DNA of 64,000 nt from Ricinus communis (GCF_019578655.1 NC_063259.1:18938489-19002488); one strand, 5' to 3'; positions 1 through 10,939 are shown, counted from the first letter of the stretch. Notes: a model not told the origin generated them from the sequence alone. A program made the numbers and translations.

Positions 1-779
1 AGAAAAGAGTAAAATAACAAACCACAATGGAGTATTGAGCAAAGTTAAGGAAGGAACTTACTTGATTTGCAAGAAAAATAGATGAAAATTAAAGAAAAAG
101 AAGGAGAGCACATTGGCCTATACGTGCGAAGAGAGAGAAGAGTGAAAATTTTGCTACCTGCAAAATAGCGCAGCTTATATGGACATTGAGGCTAGCATGC
201 TCGTGTTCCGGGCCATGCTAGTCAGCACGACCAATCTCCCAGCACGTGTTAGTCACAAAAAATGTGTTGAAGTCCATTTTTCCATCAACACGGTTTGGGT
301 GCCAAGAAGACGAATGTGTTGCCTGACACGGCCGATGTTGACAACCTGTGTTACTCTTGGAAGGCGTGTTAAATTCCTATTTCAGCTCGACATGATCTGG
401 TTGCCCATAACACGGGCATGTTGTAGGGTACGGTTGTGTCCATAAACCGTGTTACTCTCAAAAGGCGTGCTGAAATTTTATGTTTCTTTCGACACGGTCT
501 GGTTGCCCACTACACGTCCATGTTGAACAGTACGGGTGTGCTCTCAGGGCGTGTTGAGCCACCAAGACCGTGCTGAAACTCAAGATTCATTCGAGGAACT
601 TTTTCAACTGTAATTTCCTGCAATCTCCAATAGTCAAACATTCAAGCTACCTTCTACATATATCTAAACACTCAAATGGCATATAAAACTAAAAAATTAA
701 ATGAAAATGAAAACAAAACTAGAAAAACAATGTTCTAAAACTAATGATCAAAATGTCGAAAAAAAACATAAAATAAGAG
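1..779. other. Unassigned LTR-like sequence with CACG-type inverted motifs
   Basis: No credible gene is seen. Between about 180 and 590 the sequence is locally GC-rich and full of short motifs of the CACGG / CCGTG type spaced by 10-30 bases, as in the LTRs of families A and C elsewhere in the window. The rest is AT-rich. It lies downstream, in - strand sense, of an Athila-like coding fragment, so it is probably the 3' non-coding part or LTR of the same element. The window edge removes the context. Confidence 0.4.
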
Positions 780-1122
780 TTGGGGTGCCTCCTAAAAGCG
801 CTTCTTTTTCTCCCCGAGTCATTTAGCTGGACTCATCATGTGCGGCTTTAACTTGTGCTGCGATCGAACTGTCGGGTTATGGATGTCATCCATAAAATCT
901 CGGGTGAGCAATAAGTGTGGCTAATCCTTGGAATGTCAGCATTCTTCCAAATAAACACATTTAGGTACTTCCTTATAGAGGTCAAAGTCATCTCCTTCTC
1001 TTTAGGTGTCAAGTCCGCTGCTAGAATGACAGGCAAACTATTGTCTTTGTCTAGATATGCATAGTCAATATGTTTTGGAACTCTTTCGACTCAAGAACTA
1101 GAGGTTCCACAATTGATGGCCT
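780..1122 (-). pseudogene. Athila-like protease-RT linker fragment
   Basis: Read on the - strand this encodes a short peptide with LPVILAADLT, ADIPRIS and similar words that resemble the linker between protease and reverse transcriptase of Athila-type Ty3/gypsy polyproteins. The frame shifts near 1040 and no RT follows. As in element C, the coding sequence runs directly into a conserved non-coding motif (AAGCGCTTTT-AGGAGGCA, - strand, about 787-810). It is therefore a remnant of a gag-pro element that lacked RT. It abuts a truncated C-family LTR at 1123. Family assignment is by motif recognition only. Confidence 0.6.
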
Positions 1123-1655
1123 GAATTTTGAATAGCAAGAACTGGTTAATAATCACTTAGAGATAAGGATAATTAACTAGCCCGATTAAGAATTAACAAA
1201 GCTTAATAGAGGCGGATTAAAGCTTAATGCTAATTTAAGAATCAATCGTTAGAAAGAGATTTCAACTTTAGGTTATTAGGTTTAGGAATTCGGTTATCTC
1301 AAGAGAGAAACCGAATTCAGTTAAGAATTTGTCCACGGGTAGCATAATTGGAGTCATTAATCCTTTATCTTTTGTTTGATTGCCAACTAGTTTAGATTCC
1401 CTTTGGGTTTGCTTTCTTGTCTAGGTTATTTCATTTATCCATTTACTCCTGCATCTCCCTTAGAACTTAGCTTGTAGTTATTAGTTAGTTTAGAAATTAT
1501 TCATCATTCATTTTAGGTTAATATAACAAAGAACAAAGGACTAACTCTAGGCTTTCACTTTCCCGAGGAATATGACCTTGATACTCGCCATTAGTGCTAG
1601 ACTGCATCCATAGGTACACTGCCTTAGATTGTAGCTGCATATATAACAACCATCA
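1123..1655 (+). mobile_element. Truncated family-C LTR (3' part)
   Basis: This matches the last 530 bases of the family-C LTRs (compare 41150-41679 and 45610-46139), ending in CATCA at 1655. The first 900 bases are missing; the break at 1123 joins it to the opposite-strand Athila-like fragment. The right end falls in the end of the Tat-like LTR of element E. With the left end lost, the target duplication cannot be tested. Confidence 0.8.
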
Positions 1656-1778
1656 GGAGACTCTCATCTCCGCGCTAGTCTTAATGACTAGTTAGCAAGT
1701 CCCCAATTAGGTTGAAAAGCCTTACAATGTCGTAGTCACTAAAGACATTTCGGTGCATGCCCGAAACTATTGCACACA
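1656..1778 (+). repeat. 3' end of the 5' LTR of element E
   Basis: The segment is closely similar to the end of the 3' LTR at about 35108-35233 (shared words CATCTCCGCG, GGTTGAAAAGCCTTAC, TAGTCACTAAAGAC). The opposite-strand LTRs at 46625 and 59965 carry the same sequence. It ends in CACA just before the primer-binding site. The upstream part was displaced by a C-family LTR. Confidence 0.75.
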
Positions 1779-1779
1779 G

Positions 1780-1797
1780 TGGTGACTCCACAACGGA
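1780..1797 (+). other. Primer-binding site of element E, tRNA-Arg type
   Basis: TGGTGACTCCACAACGGA directly follows the LTR end. It resembles TGGCGACTCCACTGGGGA, the complement of a plant tRNA-Arg 3' end used by Tat-lineage elements, with four mismatches as recalled. The position right after an LTR end supports the call. Confidence 0.6.
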
Positions 1798-2064
1798 TAA
1801 GAGAACCTGATTCCAATATATGTTTGTCTTTAATTTTATTATTTAACATATTATTGTTATATCATTACACCATTTTTCACATATTGTGCACTTTTTTCCC
1901 TACAACCCTGATGGCATCGGTTAATAGTTCTTTGGTTCCACTTGAACCTTAGAATTACAACACTGACTAACTATCACTCACAAGTAATGAGTGAATATCC
2001 TTCGCTGCATGGACCCTTGAGTGGGGAGACGAGCCAAGGAAGAACACTTTTTACTTGTAGGAGC

Positions 2065-3557
2065 TAATATGCAGTGTTCTATACATATTTCTATACCCAA
2101 TTACTTTTGTTTTTTTTATGTATATTTATCACGTTTTATGCCAGAATTACCCGTGTTTTGGTTCCTTTCGTGTTTTAGGTGTTCATATACATTCATTAGT
2201 AGTGTTTAAGTGATTTTACGAGCAGTACATGCAAGAACGTATTGGATTGCATTGAGATTTCATCAAAGCTTATTTTCAGAGGTTGAACACGGCCTGGACT
2301 CTGGCCGTGCTGAACCATCAACATATGACCTTCAAAAGTATCATTTTGGCACAGTTTCTGTGGCTAGCACGGCCTCCAACACGGCCCGTGGTGGCTCAGC
2401 ACCAGCGAGGGCACGGCTAGGAAGAAACCCTAAGTAGCAGGACTCAGAGATCCAGCACGGCCTGAACTCCCCTCGTGCTGATTAGCACGGGCTTGACCAC
2501 GGTTGTGCTTGGACATTTATATAGGCAAATGCGATTTATTAAGTTAGGGTTTGATTTTCTGACTTGATTTCACATATACAAGCATAAGCCATCTTTTCCC
2601 AAACTTCAATACTCGACTTTAGAAGACCATTTCATCTATTGAAGGAAGGATTACATTGGTTTTAACATCAAATTGAAGATCAAGAGGAGATTTGGGGCAT
2701 TCAAGAGGCAAATTAGGGTTCATCATTTGGAATTGGTAATTTAGGGTTTTTCATCCAACTTGAAGAAGAAGGGTGTACATGTCTTCAATTTACTTTTATG
2801 AATTTGTTATTTACTCTGTGTTGCTTATTAGTATGAGTAACTAAATTTGTTCAACCCATTGGGGTTCCTATGTTGTTGGATTATTTTTATGCTTATGAGA
2901 CTTTGATTATCAATGCTTGTCTCTTCTTGCTTTCATTATTAATGAGAAATCACATTATTCATGAGACGCTGTGAGTTGTGGTATTTAGATTACTTTATGT
3001 AATTGAGAAATTCATTTAGTAATTAGAAATTTGAATAGCAAGAACTGGTTAATGATCACTTAGAGATAAGGGTAATTGACTAGTCGGATTAAGAATTAAC
3101 AAAGCTTAATAGAGGCAGGTTAAAGCTTAATGCTAATTTAATAATCGATCGTTAAGAAGAGATTTCAACTTTAGGTTATTAGGTTTAGGAATTCGATTTT
3201 TCCGAAAGGGAAACCAAATCCAGTTAAGAATTCGTCCATGGGTAATTGCAATTAGTAATTAATATAACCTCTATACTTCACTAAAATCCAACTAACTTAG
3301 GTCCCCTTGGGTTTGCTTTTTCCTTTGATTGTTTTACTAAATCCTTTCAGTCTGTCTAACACTTAGTTAACCACTTGTTTACATTTAATCATAGAGTAGC
3401 AACTTCATTGATTTTGTTAGGGTTAGATATCATAAGAAGCTGCAGTAGTTCTAGGATCACCCTCACCCGAGAATACGACCTTGATACTCACCGTTAGTAC
3501 CAGTCTGTATCGATAGGTTCACTACCTTAAATTGTAGCTACACAAAATAGCTTATCA
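2065..3557 (+). repeat. 5' LTR of element A
   Basis: Aligns along its length with 8931-10381. Upstream third: GC-rich block (about 2285-2510) with repeated CACGGCC / GGCCGTG motifs. A TATA box (TATATA, 2518-2523) follows, then a leader. The last 530 bp resemble the same part of the family-C LTRs. It ends CTTATCA at 3557. Confidence 0.9.
2518..2523 (+). promoter_or_regulatory. TATA box of the A LTR
   Basis: TATATA follows the GC-rich palindromic block and is conserved in the 3' LTR at 9363-9368. It is the likely core promoter at the U3/R boundary; the transcription start is inferred, not seen. Confidence 0.55.
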
Positions 3558-3563
3558 AGTTTT

Positions 3564-3581
3564 TGGCGCCATTGATGGGGA
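3564..3581 (+). other. Primer-binding site of element A, tRNA-Asp type
   Basis: TGGCGCCATTGATGGGGA matches TGGCGCCGTTGCCGGGGA, the complement of the plant tRNA-Asp 3' end, at 15 of 18 positions. It starts six bases after the LTR end. tRNA-Asp priming is typical of Athila-type elements. Confidence 0.8.
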
Positions 3582-3716
3582 ACTTTTGTATGAACTAGAG
3601 TGAATTTGTGTTTGTGTTAATTTAGCCATTTTTATTTTTCTATTTTTATTTTATTTTATTTTATTATTTTATTTACTTTTGTTCTTTGGTTGCTACTTTC
3701 CATTCTTAGGTAGTTT

Positions 3717-4549
3717 ATGACCAGGAGCTCTAGCTCTGATCTTGTAGAGCCTTTGTCTGATCTAGAGCGATCCCTCAAACTTTTGAGGAAGCGCTTGCAA
3801 TCAATAGAGGAGGAGATTAAGATTGAGATACCTGTTGATAGACTAGTAGCGATGGAGAATCATAATGGAAATGCTGCAGTAGATGCCAACAGAACGATGT
3901 ACAAGTTTGCTAGACCATCATTGGATGGGACACAGACGAGTATAGTTAGACCGCCGGTGGCAGCTAACAATTTCGAAATAAAGCCAAATGTGATCCAGAT
4001 GGTACAACAGAGTGTACAGTTTGGAGGGCTGCCAAGCAAGGATCCCAATGCCCATATAGCCAACTTTTTGGAGATATGCGACACATTTAAGATAAATGGA
4101 ACTACCGATGATGCCATCCGGGTGAGATTGTTTCCATTTTCTTTGAGGGATAGAGCAAAGAGATGGCTACAATCCCTTCCACCGAACACTATCACTACTT
4201 GGAAATCCTTGGCTGAAAAATTTCTTTACAAGTACTTTCCTCTAACTAAAACTGCTAAATGAGAAATGAGATTTCTTCTTTTGTGCAGATGGATGATGAG
4301 ATCATGTATGATGCCTGGGAGAGGTACAAGGACTTGTTGAGATGCTGTTCACACCATGATCTACTAATATGGATGCAGGTTTAGACCTTTTACAATAGTT
4401 TGAACCTTACTACTAGGAAAATTATAGATGCTGCAGCAAGTGGGGCCTTGAACAATAAGACGCCGGAGCAGGCGTAAAATCTGATAGAGGAGATGGCCAT
4501 GAACAACTACCAATGGCAATCCTCTAGGAGTCGGCCAGTCAAACAGGGA
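3717..4549 (+). pseudogene. Element A gag, N-terminal and capsid part
   Basis: An open frame of 181 codons from 3717 encodes a charged N-terminus followed by a retrotransposon gag (capsid) domain: VQFGGLPSKDPNAHIANF, then RLFPFSLRDRAKRWLQSLP, then TTWKSLAEKFLYKYFP. A frameshift at about 4259 ends it, but homology continues in another frame (NEISSF, MYDAWERYKDLLR, NLIEEMA) with further stops until the B LTR insertion at 4550. In Athila-type elements this protein forms the virus-like particle. The ATG at 3717 follows a 140-base leader after the PBS. Non-functional now. Confidence 0.85.
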
Positions 4550-5342
4550 GTGGTTGATATGGAATCAGTCCAACAAGAGGTCCATCACACAGCTCAAGTG
4601 CAAGATAATGATGCTACAGTCCATGCCTTGCTAGTGCATGAAAATGCTAAGCAAAGATCAGAACATTTCATGGGATTCTCATCAAAACAAACCTTTATCA
4701 CTTGCCTTAATTGGATGGTTGAATAAAAGCTTGAGAAGGGGAATATTTGCTGCTCATTATGTTCAGTTTTTGTTGTTCATAAAGGTGGACGTTTTTGGAG
4801 TTATTCCTTACTCTATTCACGCTCATTATGTTCAGTTTTCTTTGTTCATAAAGGTGGACGTTTTTGGAGTTATTCTTTGTTTAATTTCTTTGTTAGAATT
4901 TCAGTTTTAAATGTGTAATAAAACCTTTGTAATCAGCCTTTAATAAATGTTGTTACAAAGATTTTCTTTATTTAGCACTTTTATTTCTTTGTTTAATTAG
5001 GGATGTTACAAGGGAATGTGAATCCTTGTAGGTGGTCGATTTTTAGGAGGAAGTTGAAGAGTTTATCTATGTCATGTAACTCTTCTAGTGGTTGAGTATA
5101 AATAGAACTCATGGCCAAGTGTTATAGGCATTGAGAGTTGAAAACAAATCTGATTTCTTTATGAAATTATTCTAAGTGTTTTACTTTGTGTTTACACGCC
5201 CTTTTGCTCTTACTACTTAGTGTTTGAGAGTAGAAGTTTGAGAGTGCTTTACTTAGTGTCGTGTTCTTTTATTTGCTCCCTACCATTCAAAGTACTCAAA
5301 CTCATTCCAAAAACGATCCTATTCCTTTTCCACATCAGTGGT
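4550..5342 (+). mobile_element. Solo LTR of family B with TSD GTGGT
   Basis: The LTR is 4555-5337 (783 bp, TG...CA), flanked by GTGGT at 4550-4554 and 5338-5342. It is nearly identical to the LTRs of the full B element at 23581 and 28827 and interrupts the gag of element A. It has a TATAAATAG box at 5097-5105, an AATAAA-type signal near 4917, and a 68-bp tandem duplication (copies starting about 4753 and 4821). Solo form implies LTR-LTR recombination after insertion. Confidence 0.93.
5097..5105 (+). promoter_or_regulatory. TATA box of the B LTR
   Basis: TATAAATAG is conserved in all three B LTR copies (also 24117-24125 and 29362-29370), about 230 bases before the LTR end. It is the probable core promoter of this family. 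Confidence 0.6.
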
Positions 5343-6205
5343 CAACTAGTTAGACTCCACAGCAACCTTGGCAGCTCAAGTGGACCTTCTAACCAAGAAA
5401 CTAGACCAGCTTCAGATGCCGGTTCATGCAGCCCAAATAAGTTGTGAGTTTTGCGGTGGCCCGCACTACGGTGCAAATTGTAGTGCGGGAGGTATGTTTG
5501 CTAGCTCCTCTACTTCATCTATTATTTCTGCTGACCGTGAACAGATTAATTAGATGGGAAATACACTCGGACAACAGAACAACCGTTATAACAGCACATA
5601 CAATCCTGGGTGGAGAAGTCACCCCAATTTTAGTTGGCGCAATAATAATACCCAGGTCCACCAGGCTTTCAGAGACTGCATCAGCAGCCACTATAGCAAC
5701 AGCAGCAGGCTGGACCATCAGAGCTTCCTCTACCAACCAAGAAGAAATCTAACTTGGAAGAGCTGATGATGAAGTTTGTCACGTCTACTGAAACGAGGTT
5801 CCAGCAGACTGACAGTGGCAGATTTCTAAGATCTTGTCTGAGAGGCAACAAGGAGTGCTCCCCAGCACCACTGAGTCTAACCCGAGAGAGCATGTGAATG
5901 CCATCACTTTGCATTCAGGTAAGTTAGTTTTAGCTCCTTCTAAGCATGTTTTTGACGATTCTACTATTGATGTGCAGGTTGAGGTGAACAGTAAGTCGAA
6001 GGAACCTGAGATGCAAAAGGTGAAACCAATCCCAGTCACGGAATATCAGCCCAAGATTCCTTATCCTGCTAGACTGAAGCAAGTAGAAGCGCAAGAGCAG
6101 TTCAGTAAGTTTTTTAGACAACTGCATATTAACTTGCCTTTTGTTGATGTATTGAAGCAGATGCCGAAGTATGCCAAGTTCTTGAAGGACATACTCAGCA
6201 ACTAA
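5343..6205 (+). pseudogene. Element A gag C-terminus with zinc-knuckle-like motif
   Basis: Continuation of the gag of element A after the B LTR. In shifting frames it encodes LAAQVDLLTKKLDQL, the Cys/His motif CEFCGGPHYGANC (C-x2-C-x3-H-x4-C), YNPGWRSHPNFSWRN, a LEELMMKF segment, and from 5834 an open frame with SERQQGVLP, EHVNAITLHSGK, PARLKQVEAQEQFSKF and LPFVDVLKQMPKYAKFL. This order is characteristic of Athila-type gag leading into protease. At least three frame changes and in-frame stops separate the pieces. Confidence 0.85.
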
Positions 6206-7036
6206 AGAAAGCTGGAGAAGGTAGCATATGTTAAGCTTAATGAAGAGTGTTCAACAATGTTTTAGAGCAAGTTACCAGAGAAACATTACGACCCACGAAG
6301 TTTTACTATTCCTTGCACTTTGGATAACTTGTGTGTTGATGATGCCCATGAGTATGTTCAATAAGCTAGGTTTGAAGGAGGCAAAACCCACTAGGATGTG
6401 CATTCAATTAGCTTATCATTCTGTTAAGCTTCCTAGGGGGATAGTAATGTGCTAGTCAAGGTAGATAAATTCATATTTCCTGTGGACTTTGTGGTTATGG
6501 ATATGGATAATGAGCATGGTGTTCCTTTGATTTTAGGGAGACCTTTCCTTGCCATGGCTAGAGCTAAAATAGATGTGTTTGAAGGAAAGGTAGAGCTTAA
6601 TGTAGGGGATGACTGTGTTACTTTTAGTTTACTCCCACTAAATAGTTCTCCCACCGACCATGTTCATGCCATTTGTGCTATTGATGGGATTGGTCTTGCA
6701 TGTGATAAGCCACCACAGAATATACTAATTGATGATGCTTTGCATGCTTCCTTGCTTGTTGATATGTGTTATTCATTTGAAGAAAACAACTTGTATCAAT
6801 TTGAAACTTCGTGCTATGATACACTCGAGAAGGGTAGTTTCAAGTTTGTTTATGACAGGTCATCTAGACAGGATTTGGAGTGGATGAATGGGCATCCCAA
6901 CTCGATGTGGAAAGCACCTCCTTGGCCATCTGCTGCACACATTGGACCGCATCCTTGCAGTTATATGCCTCAGACCCCAGCTTACATTGAGCCCACCTTC
7001 TCAATTTGCCCGCATTGTAGGAATGCCGCTGCATAG
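6206..7036 (+). pseudogene. Element A aspartic protease and downstream linker
   Basis: The first part (6206-6455) is frame-shifted and lacks a clear D-[ST]-G active site, although the following MPMSMFNKLGLKEAKPT segment is recognisable. From 6449 an open frame of 195 codons carries LVKVDKFIFPVDFVV, VPLILGRPFLAMARAKIDV and VELNVGDDCVTF, matching the C-terminal half of Athila-type proteases. Its tail, ending at 7036, should lead into RT but ends in a stop, and no RT motif follows. The tail is rich in Pro, His and Cys (a CPHC word) and I do not recognise it. Confidence 0.75.
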
Positions 7037-7069
7037 TCCAACTAAGTAACTCGAACAAAAAGAAGTGCC

Positions 7070-7088
7070 TTCGGGAGGCATTCCCGAA
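7070..7088 (+). other. Conserved hairpin, GGCAT loop
   Basis: TTCGGGA / TCCCGAA form a perfect 7-bp stem round a five-base loop. Element C has the same motif at 43089-43106 with a TTTGGG / CCCAAA stem. It lies soon after the last coding sequence, preceded by an AAGAAG-GC purine-rich run. Confidence 0.6.
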
Positions 7089-7467
7089 TCTAGTTATGCT
7101 TTTTGAGTTTTTGGACAACTTTTATTTCTTTTTATAGTTGGATATTTCAGTTTATCTTTGGTTTGCTTTTAGTTTTTATTTTGAGATGATTTTATTTTAT
7201 TGAACTTTTTACTAGATGTTGCTTGGAATGTGTTTATTCTTGAGTTTTGCAGGAGTTAGCCTACTCGATGCTCATACGCAATTTTGAGGACTAACATATC
7301 TTGGAGTGTTTAAGCACACATCAAGGGCAGTATCTAGTAGACTATTTTTAGTTTTTGTCTCTTTCTGTTGTCTTGTTCCTTTTTGGTTTTCTAATTTTTT
7401 TATGGATTGCTGTGATTTGCTTCTTTGTGCATATTTTATTTCTCTTATGGAGTGCCTACCTTATTTG

Positions 7468-7500
7468 ACACTGAGGACAGTGTAATCTTTAAGTGTGGGG
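7468..7500 (+). other. Internal hairpin plus polypurine-like tract
   Basis: ACACTG-AGGA-CAGTGT is a perfect 6-bp stem with a four-base loop (7468-7483), followed after seven bases by AAGTGTGGGG (7491-7500). The same G-rich tract occurs immediately before the 3' LTR. Element C repeats the arrangement at 43356-43388. Confidence 0.65.
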
Positions 7501-8915
7501 TGATGTTCGGTTTCCTCTCTGTTTACTTTTTGGCTTATATTGTGTATCCTGTGACGCTAATGATGTTGTTTAGGATGTTAGGAAGCCTATTCATTTGAGC
7601 TTTGTTTATTTTTCGAGCCTTTGATGATTAGGTTTATAGGTCAGCAGTATATTATTTCTTTGAGTTTATGTTTTTGGAAAGCAATTGATGGTGTTTAATG
7701 CATCAGCCTAGCCGGGTTAAACATGTGTTATTCAAATTACTTCTCAAATTGCCTAATTTTAGCTTAGAACTTTGATAATGTCATATGCATGTACAATTTA
7801 AATGATGATTCAATTCAAATTTTGAGAATCAAATGCAACTTAGCCATACTTCAAGTGTGAGTTTTTGAGCCTTTTTTAGCAATTCATTATATTTATTCTC
7901 ATATCTCTTCTTGTTTAAGTGTGTGTTATACTTGGTTTTACTTCTAGAACTTGCTTTGTAATGTTTGTCGAGGTTACATGAACTTTTGAATACTATTAGA
8001 TGATTTGGGCAACTTAGGATCTACCACACTTGACCAAAAGCCTACCTTTTGTATCCATTAGTTAGCCATTGTTGAGCCTTAGCTTTTCTTCATTATTTAC
8101 ACCTTTACACCTTATGATTACCTTCTTTACATTTGCCTTTCTTTCCACCCTTTATGCTGCAATTTGTGTGATTTGCTATTTCATATTGGGATTTGAATGT
8201 GTTGCTTTGATGTTGTAAATTCACTAAGTCTTTGTTTTCATTGTAGATGCTCCCTTTAATCCAAAGTTTAATGCATTTTATATACAAAAAAATAAGAGAA
8301 AAAGAAAAAGAAAAAGGAAGTTAAGTGTTTATTGTGCTTCCTTTTTAGCTATGTTCTCTTTTTGGATTTAATTCTTTGAGCATCCTTTACTTCAAATAAG
8401 ACTTAATGAATAATTTTTGACATTTGTAGCATTTAATCCTTTAAGCTGTCATGTTCTTGTAATTTCATGAATTTTCAACATATCTGTCACTTCTTCCTAA
8501 ATTTTTCTTTACCTTTAACTTAGTCCCATTACAACCCTTGTAAAGACCCTTTGATTTTGATATTCAATTGTTCACAGTAGTAGAGGCAGGATTTATAAGC
8601 AAGCATATGGTAGGTGAAACTTTGCATAATTGCTTTGAGGGATTTCCACTTCACCTCGATACACTTTGAGTGTTCTTGAGTGAATCCTGTGAGGCATTGG
8701 TTCTCAATTTTTCATGTTGGGTAATTGTTTACATTGCATATGCATTGTTATTATCCTCGTTCATTGTTAAAACTTTGCAATTTGAGTTCTGGTTTGGATT
8801 TCTTCTTAAGATGTTTTGAACATGATCAATTGTGGACCTTGGCATGAATTTTTAGGGATGATTGCTACCTATTTCTAGATTGAGTTATTGATTACTTGAG
8901 GATAAGCAAAAGCTT

Positions 8916-8930
8916 AAGTGTGGGGTAATT
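8916..8930 (+). other. Polypurine-type tract of element A
   Basis: AAGTGTGGGGTAATT lies directly before the 3' LTR start TGATGTGCAG at 8931, where plus-strand DNA synthesis is primed in this class of elements. Confidence 0.7.
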
Positions 8931-10381
8931 TGATGTGCAGTGTTCTATACATATTTCTATACCTAATTACTTATGTTTTGGTGTATATTTATCACGTTAT
9001 ATGCCAGAATCACCCGTGTTTTGGTTCCTTTTATGTTTCAGGTGTTCATAGATATTCATTAGCAGTGTTTAAATGATTTTAATATCGATACGTGCAAGAA
9101 CGGATAGGATTGCGTCGAGATTTCATCAAGATTTCATCGAGATTTCTGGCCATGCTAAACCATCATTACATGACCCTCAAGAGTGTCATTTTGGCACAGT
9201 TTCTGTGGCTACCACAACCTCTATCACGGCCCATGGTGGCTCAGCACCAGCGAGGGTACAACCAGGAAGAAAACCTAATTAGTGGGATTCGGAGATCCAA
9301 CATAGCTTGGACTCTGCCCGTGCTTATCAGCACGGGTTTGACTATGGCCATGCTGGGACATTTATATAGGCAAATGCGATTTATTTAGTTAGGGTTTGAT
9401 TTTTTGACTTGATTTCACATATACAAGCATAAGCCATCTTTTCCCAGACTTCAATACTCGACTTTAGAAGACCATTTCATCTATTGAAGGAAGGATTACA
9501 TTGGTTTTAACATCAAATTGAAGATCGGGAAGAGATTTGGGGCATTCAAGAGGCAAATTAGGGTTCATCATTCGGAATTGGGAATTTAGGGTTTTTCATC
9601 CAACTTGAAGAAGAAGGGTTTACATGCCTTCAATTTACTTTTCTGAATTTGTTCTTTACTTTGTGTTGCTTATTAGTATGAGTAACTAAATTTGTTAAAC
9701 CCATTGGGGTTCCTTTGTTGTTGGATTGTTTTTATCAATGCTTGTCTTTTCTTGCTTTCATTATTAATGAGAAATCACATTATTCATGAGACGTTGTGAG
9801 TTGTGGTATTTAGATTGCTTTATGTAATTGAGAAGTTCATTTAGTAATTAGAAATTTCAATAGCAAGAATTGGTTAATGATCACTTAGAGATAAGGGTAA
9901 TTAACTAGCCGTATTAAGAATTAACAAAACTTAATAGAGGCGGGTTAAAGCTTAAGGCTAATTTAATAATCGATCGTTAGGAAGAGATTTCAACTTTAGG
10001 TTATTAGGTTTAGGAATTCGGTTATCTCAAGAGGGAAACTGAATTCGGTTTAGAATTCGTCCATGGGTAATTGCAATTGGTAATCAATTTAATCTCTATC
10101 TTCACTAAAATCCAACTAGCTTAGGTCCCCTTGGGTTTGCTTTTTCCTTTGATTATTTTACTAAATCCTTTCAGTCTGTCTGACACTTAGTTAACCACTT
10201 CTTTACATTTAATCATAGAGTAGCAACTTCATTGATTTTGTTAGGGTTAGATATCATAAGACGTTGCAGTAGTTCTAGGATCAGCCTTACCCGAGAATAC
10301 AACCTTGATACTCATCGTCAGTGCTAGTCTGCATTGATAGATTCACTGCCTTAGATTGTAGCTACACAAAATAACTTATCA
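8931..10381 (+). repeat. 3' LTR of element A
   Basis: Begins TGATGTGCAG and ends CTTATCA, colinear with 2065-3557 apart from small deletions (for example about 20 bases missing near 9728) and many transitions. TATA at 9363-9368. Followed by the TSD GGAGC. Confidence 0.92.
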
Positions 10382-10386
10382 GGAGC

Positions 10387-10939
10387 CTTTATTCTTACCT
10401 AAGACTTAACTCATGGTAATGACCGTATTAATCTCCCTTAAGAACCTTGTTGCTTGCTATATGAAATATTTTCCTTGTAAGTATCTTAAGCCCAAATATT
10501 GAAAGGCCTTAGCCTAGATATATGGAACCAGGCTCTAGGCCAAAAATATGCAGGCTCTTATGCTTATACTAAGAAACGCTACCTTGTTTGTTTAAATCTG
10601 GTTTCAAAGCCTATAGCATGCATGTGAGGCCTACTATCCCTTGTTGTTAGAAAGCCTAAACCCAAAATCATAGGGAAGAAAGAATTACTAGGAACCGTGT
10701 GAGGGAGTAATAAGGTTGGAAGGGTGAACTAAAAACTACTATATGTTCTGACCTCTTTTTTCTTTTATCCTTATTGCACATGCATCATGCATCATACTAA
10801 CCTTTGTTTTTAGCCATATAGACTCTCATGTAGATTGGAAGAGACAAAACAGTGGGAGATTAGAAAGAGTGCCTATTTCTTTAAGGATCAAAGCTGTATT
10901 AAAGCACCAAGAAAGACCAAAATGACAGACTATCGAAGA
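10387..10939 (+). other. Leader of element E between PBS and gag
   Basis: With 1798-2059 this is the 5' leader of element E, interrupted by element A. No open frame of note. It is AT-rich with a repeated word GGCCTTAGCC / GGCTCTAGGCC near 10510-10545. Nothing else is recognised. Confidence 0.5.

Larger units (their letters stand above)
7037..8930 (+). other. Element A 3' non-coding region without pol
   Basis: About 1.9 kb between the protease stop and the 3' LTR has no RT, RNase H, integrase or envelope-like frame. It is T-rich on the + strand. It holds three ordered motifs shared with element C: a hairpin around GGGAGGCA (7070-7088), a hairpin around GAGGA followed by AAGTGTGGGG (7468-7500), and the terminal tract AAGTGTGGGG (8916-8925). 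Confidence 0.75.
2060..10386 (+). mobile_element. Element A: non-autonomous Athila-like retrotransposon with 5-bp TSD
   Basis: Direct repeats GGAGC at 2060-2064 and 10382-10386 bound the insertion. The element proper is 2065-10381: LTRs of 1493 and 1451 bp, a tRNA-Asp-type PBS, a polypurine-type tract before the 3' LTR, and an interior with only gag and protease remnants. No RT, RNase H or integrase is present between 7037 and 8930. It is split by a family-B solo LTR (4555-5337). The target is the 5' leader of element E. The first two bases of the 5' LTR read TA rather than TG. Confidence 0.9.

Noticed and set aside
179..445. 88-codon + strand open frame
   Set aside because: It lies in the GC-rich CACG-motif block, has no recognisable domain, and similar frames arise in other LTR GC blocks by chance.
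3860..4195. 111-codon - strand open frame
   Set aside because: It is fully antisense to the element A gag, which has clear family motifs; the - strand product shows none.
7037..8930. Envelope-like ORF of Athila in element A
   Set aside because: Athila elements can carry an env-like frame here, but no frame longer than about 85 codons or with a signal or membrane pattern is present.
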